A stretch of 9,843 nucleotides of DNA from Gammaproteobacteria bacterium (GTDB lineage Bacteria; Pseudomonadota; Gammaproteobacteria; Chromatiales; Chromatiaceae): NCBI GenBank assembly GCA_020630035.1, contig JAHDCB010000055.1, positions 1 through 9,843 of the forward strand, in the 5' to 3' direction. The first letter of the stretch is position 1; each line of letters opens with the position of its first letter. Position numbers and translations under genes: made by a program. Below the pieces are notes generated by a model. It saw only the letters and a list, made by a program, of their open reading frames with translations, was not told the DNA's origin and made no database searches. Positions 8,385 to 9,843 of the stretch are shown here, one piece after another.

Positions 8385-8413
8385 CGTTACCTTGACAGTA
8401 TAAGGATGACATT

Positions 8414-8974
8414 ATGGGTAAAAAAACCAAGAAATATCAGATTAAAATTAACCTGCAGGGTGCTCAGCCGCCGATCTGGCGCAGACTCTGGGTCTCGCCA
8501 GATATGACCTTAGGGCAGCTACATCACGTGATTCAGACAGCGATGGGGTGGTATGACTGCCATCTGCATCATTTTGTTGTGCATGGTGAATATTACAGCG
8601 ATCCGGAGCAGGAACTGGGTCCGGATGTCTCGGACGAGGGAGATGTGACATTAGCGGTCGCGTTGCGGGAACCGAAACAGCGCATTGTCTATGAGTATGA
8701 TTTTGGTGATGGCTGGATACATGACATTATTCTGGAAGACGTGTTGCCGCAAGTAACACGAGAACCACTACCATTCTGTGTTACCGGGAGGCGAGCGTGT
8801 CCACCAGAAGATTGTGGCGGTACCTGGGGATATAGTGAGCTGCTGCAAATATTGTCTGACCCGAAACATCAACAATATCAAGAGATGCGGGAATGGCTGG
8901 ATGTGGATGATGACTTTGATCCGGGTGCTTTTTGTAAAGATGTAGTCAATCAGAAGTTAGCGGCTTATCGTTGA
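8414..8974 (+). CDS. Plasmid pRiA4b ORF-3 family protein (IS1096 TnpR-like passenger family)
   Basis: This 186-residue soluble protein carries the full signature of the pRiA4b ORF-3 family: PPIWRR (19-24), TLGQLHHVIQTAMGWYDCHLHHF (32-54), YEYDFGDGWIH (93-103), and CPPEDCGG followed by WGY (129-140). The C-terminus is acidic (WLDVDDDFDPGAF, 161-173). The family is common on plasmids, in IS1096 as a passenger gene, and in accessory regions. Its biochemical role is not established, and the 'TnpR' label in databases does not prove resolvase activity: I see no serine- or tyrosine-recombinase motif. Length is typical. The ATG is preceded by AAGGATG, a good ribosome site about six bases away. It begins 38 bp after the MITE-like element. 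The next gene starts 14 bp after its stop, so the three accessory genes could be one transcript. Confidence 0.88.
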   Translation: MGKKTKKYQIKINLQGAQPPIWRRLWVSPDMTLGQLHHVIQTAMGWYDCHLHHFVVHGEYYSDPEQELGPDVSDEGDVTLAVALREPKQRIVYEYDFGDGWIHDIILEDVLPQVTREPLPFCVTGRRACPPEDCGGTWGYSELLQILSDPKHQQYQEMREWLDVDDDFDPGAFCKDVVNQKLAAYR

Positions 8975-8988
8975 CTGAGTAAGACGAT

Positions 8989-9408
8989 ATGCCATTGGAC
9001 CTGAGTGCATTACGAGCGGCGATCGCCGCTCTGGACGAGGCCTTAACGTTTGCACACAGTCCTCTGATGGCACAATTCACAGCGGCACAGTGCCAGACGG
9101 TACAGGCTGGTGTGATTCAGTGCTTTGAATGTGCCTATGAGCAGGCCTGGAAGATGATGAAGCGCTGGCTGGAATATAATTTAGGGTCAGTGTATGTGGA
9201 TGGTGTGACCCGGCGGACCTTGTTCCGGCTGGCGGCGGAACAACAATTGATTGATGATGTGACTGCCTGGTTTGGCTATCACGCGGCACGTAACCAGACA
9301 ACGCATACCTACGCGTTGCAGACGGCTACCGAGGTATTTCAGGTTATACCCGCCTTTCTGGAAGATGCTCGGGGCTTACTGCATCAATTGCAGCAGAAAA
9401 ATGATTGA
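8989..9408 (+). CDS. HEPN-type nucleotidyltransferase partner protein, HI0074 family (probable toxin)
   Basis: A 139-residue helical protein of the HI0074 (nucleotidyltransferase substrate-binding) family, related to HEPN domain proteins. Recognisable parts are LDLSALRAAIAALDEAL (3-19), the family core QAGVIQCFECAYEQAWKMMKRWLE (39-62), and ARNQTTHTY (100-108). The last contains Arg101, His106 and Tyr108, an exact RX4HXY motif. In characterised HepT/MntA pairs this motif is the RNase site of the toxin, and its Tyr is modified by the nucleotidyltransferase antitoxin. By analogy this protein would be the toxin; the alternative is a non-toxic structural partner, as first proposed for HI0074. It starts 14 bp after the upstream gene with a weak GAGTAAG ribosome site. 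It ends inside the nucleotidyltransferase gene, overlapping by 8 bp. HEPN-before-MNT order is typical of such modules. Confidence 0.88.
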   Translation: MPLDLSALRAAIAALDEALTFAHSPLMAQFTAAQCQTVQAGVIQCFECAYEQAWKMMKRWLEYNLGSVYVDGVTRRTLFRLAAEQQLIDDVTAWFGYHAARNQTTHTYALQTATEVFQVIPAFLEDARGLLHQLQQKND

Positions 9409-9706
9409 ACTGACCCAAGATGAATATCAGCAGGTGCGGAAGCTATTGGCAACTTATGTGCCGGGTTGCGAAGTGCGTGCGTTTGGTTCGCGGGTGCACC
9501 GGCGGAACATCAAGCCCTGGTCTGACCTGGACCTGGTGGTGATGTCAGCACCGGAGCAGGCATGCTGGCGGTCTGATCTGCAGGAGGCCTGTGCTGAGTC
9601 TGATCTGCCGTTTGTGGTCGATATCGCGGATTGGGCGCAACTGAGTCCCGCATTCCGGGCAGTGATCGCACAAGAAGGTTCTGTGGTATTACAACAGCAC
9701 CATTAG
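9401..9706 (+). CDS. Minimal nucleotidyltransferase (MNT), HI0073/MntA-like, probable antitoxin
   Basis: A 101-residue stand-alone nucleotidyltransferase of the pol-beta superfamily. The active-site signature is complete: Gly29-Ser30 in FGSR, then SDLDLVV (41-47) with Asp42 and Asp44, and a third acidic residue Asp74 in VVDIADW. Such proteins are too short for a separate substrate-binding domain, and that role falls to the HEPN partner. In the Shewanella HepT/MntA system the homologue inactivates HepT by adding AMP units to the Tyr of RX4HXY, so an antitoxin role is inferred here. The frame is open upstream to 9272, but that region overlaps the HEPN gene. MIELTQDEYQ at 9401 is the family-like start and is reached by the ATGATTGA overlap with the upstream stop, suggesting translational coupling. 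Confidence 0.9.
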   Translation: MIELTQDEYQQVRKLLATYVPGCEVRAFGSRVHRRNIKPWSDLDLVVMSAPEQACWRSDLQEACAESDLPFVVDIADWAQLSPAFRAVIAQEGSVVLQQHH

Positions 9707-9719
9707 TTGGGTGCGCAGG

Positions 9720-9767
9720 GGGTGCGATTCAAACTGATGTGGTGATTTGCTACCACAGGTTTCTGGC
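9720..9767. repeat. Second copy of the left 48 bp of the MITE-like element (direct repeat)
   Basis: These 48 bases are identical to 8242-8289 and in the same orientation, 1478 bp downstream, and begin 13 bp after the nucleotidyltransferase stop. The sequence diverges right after TTCTGGC. No matching right terminal repeat is found before the window ends, so this copy is truncated, rearranged, or longer than the first. The two copies bracket the three accessory genes. Confidence 0.9.
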
Positions 9768-9805
9768 AAGCGTTATTCTGATCTGCTCTCCGAGGGTCGC
9801 CAGAA
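9761..9805. repeat. Inverted internal segment of the element with stem-loop potential
   Basis: Bases 9787-9805 are the reverse complement of 8283-8301 of the first element (19 of 19). As a result TTCTGGC (9761-9767) faces GCCAGAA (9799-9805) across 31 bases, making a seven-base stem. This suggests an internal inversion or a larger palindromic relative of the 134-bp element. Confidence 0.6.
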
Positions 9806-9843
9806 TACCCGTCCTGGGGGCTCGGCTGCGGCCGTCCATGGCC
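9806..9843. other. Unassigned GC-rich edge sequence with short palindrome
   Basis: No gene is recognisable in these last bases. GGCC at 9830-9833 and 9840-9843 flank GTCCAT, a small inverted repeat of the kind seen in interspersed GC-rich repeats. It may be the start of another repeat or the interior of the second element. The window ends here, so nothing firmer can be said. Confidence 0.25.

Noticed and set aside
8392..8404. TTGACA (8392-8397) and TATAAG (8399-8404) as a promoter for the accessory genes
   Set aside because: The two boxes nearly touch instead of being about 17 bp apart. Paired at proper spacing, TTGACA meets TGGGTA at the start codon and TATAAG meets CTTTCT, both poor.
8228..8413. 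Intrinsic terminator for kdsA
   Set aside because: The six-base hairpin at 8260-8279 is weak, lacks a T-run, and recurs as part of the mobile repeat.
8414..8974. Site-specific resolvase, as suggested by the TnpR family label
   Set aside because: No serine- or tyrosine-recombinase catalytic motif is visible. The label comes from IS1096 annotation, not from shown activity.
9272..9400. Longer start for the nucleotidyltransferase
   Set aside because: The extension lies inside the HEPN gene and is not family-like. The ATG at 9401, overlapping the upstream stop, gives the normal length.
1..9843. CRISPR array
   Set aside because: No regularly spaced repeat series is present. The only clear repeat is the two-copy 48-bp element end.

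Overview
The window looks like the chromosome of a Gram-negative proteobacterium, most probably a gammaproteobacterium. The AroC, PyrG, FrmA and AmpG-like proteins read like that group. KdsA (LPS Kdo synthesis) and AmpG (muropeptide uptake) imply an outer membrane and peptidoglycan recycling. I cannot name the genus.

Positions 1-8227 hold tightly packed core metabolism. frmA and frmB (+) form a glutathione-dependent formaldehyde detoxification pair. A minus-strand gene for an exported, C-terminally anchored protein resembling C45/acyltransferase-type Ntn-hydrolases overlaps the end of frmB. It starts back to back with aroC (chorismate synthase, +) on a shared CATATG. The end of aroC overlaps a minus-strand ampG-like transporter gene. 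That gene diverges across 41 bp from pyrG (CTP synthase), which is coupled to kdsA (Kdo-8-phosphate synthase) by an ATGA overlap. Gene junctions in this part range from a 23-bp overlap to a 41-bp gap.

The layout changes after kdsA. The gap 8228-8413 contains a 134-bp non-coding element (8242-8375) with 23-bp imperfect terminal inverted repeats and an 8-of-9 target-site duplication, so it is MITE-like. A three-gene accessory block follows: a pRiA4b ORF-3 family protein, a HEPN-type protein of the HI0074 family carrying an exact RX4HXY motif, and a minimal nucleotidyltransferase. The last two overlap by 8 bp and look like a HEPN/MNT toxin-antitoxin pair. A second copy of the first 48 bp of the element follows directly (9720-9767), so the block sits between direct repeats. 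That copy then diverges, carries a 19-bp piece of the element in inverted orientation, and runs towards the window edge. eno, which often follows pyrG-kdsA, is not seen here.

The points most worth a second look are the MITE-like repeats flanking the toxin-antitoxin block, the serine at the presumed Ntn nucleophile position, the missing class III Arg in FrmA, the metal-dependent type of KdsA, and the zero-spacing divergent starts at 3266/3267.
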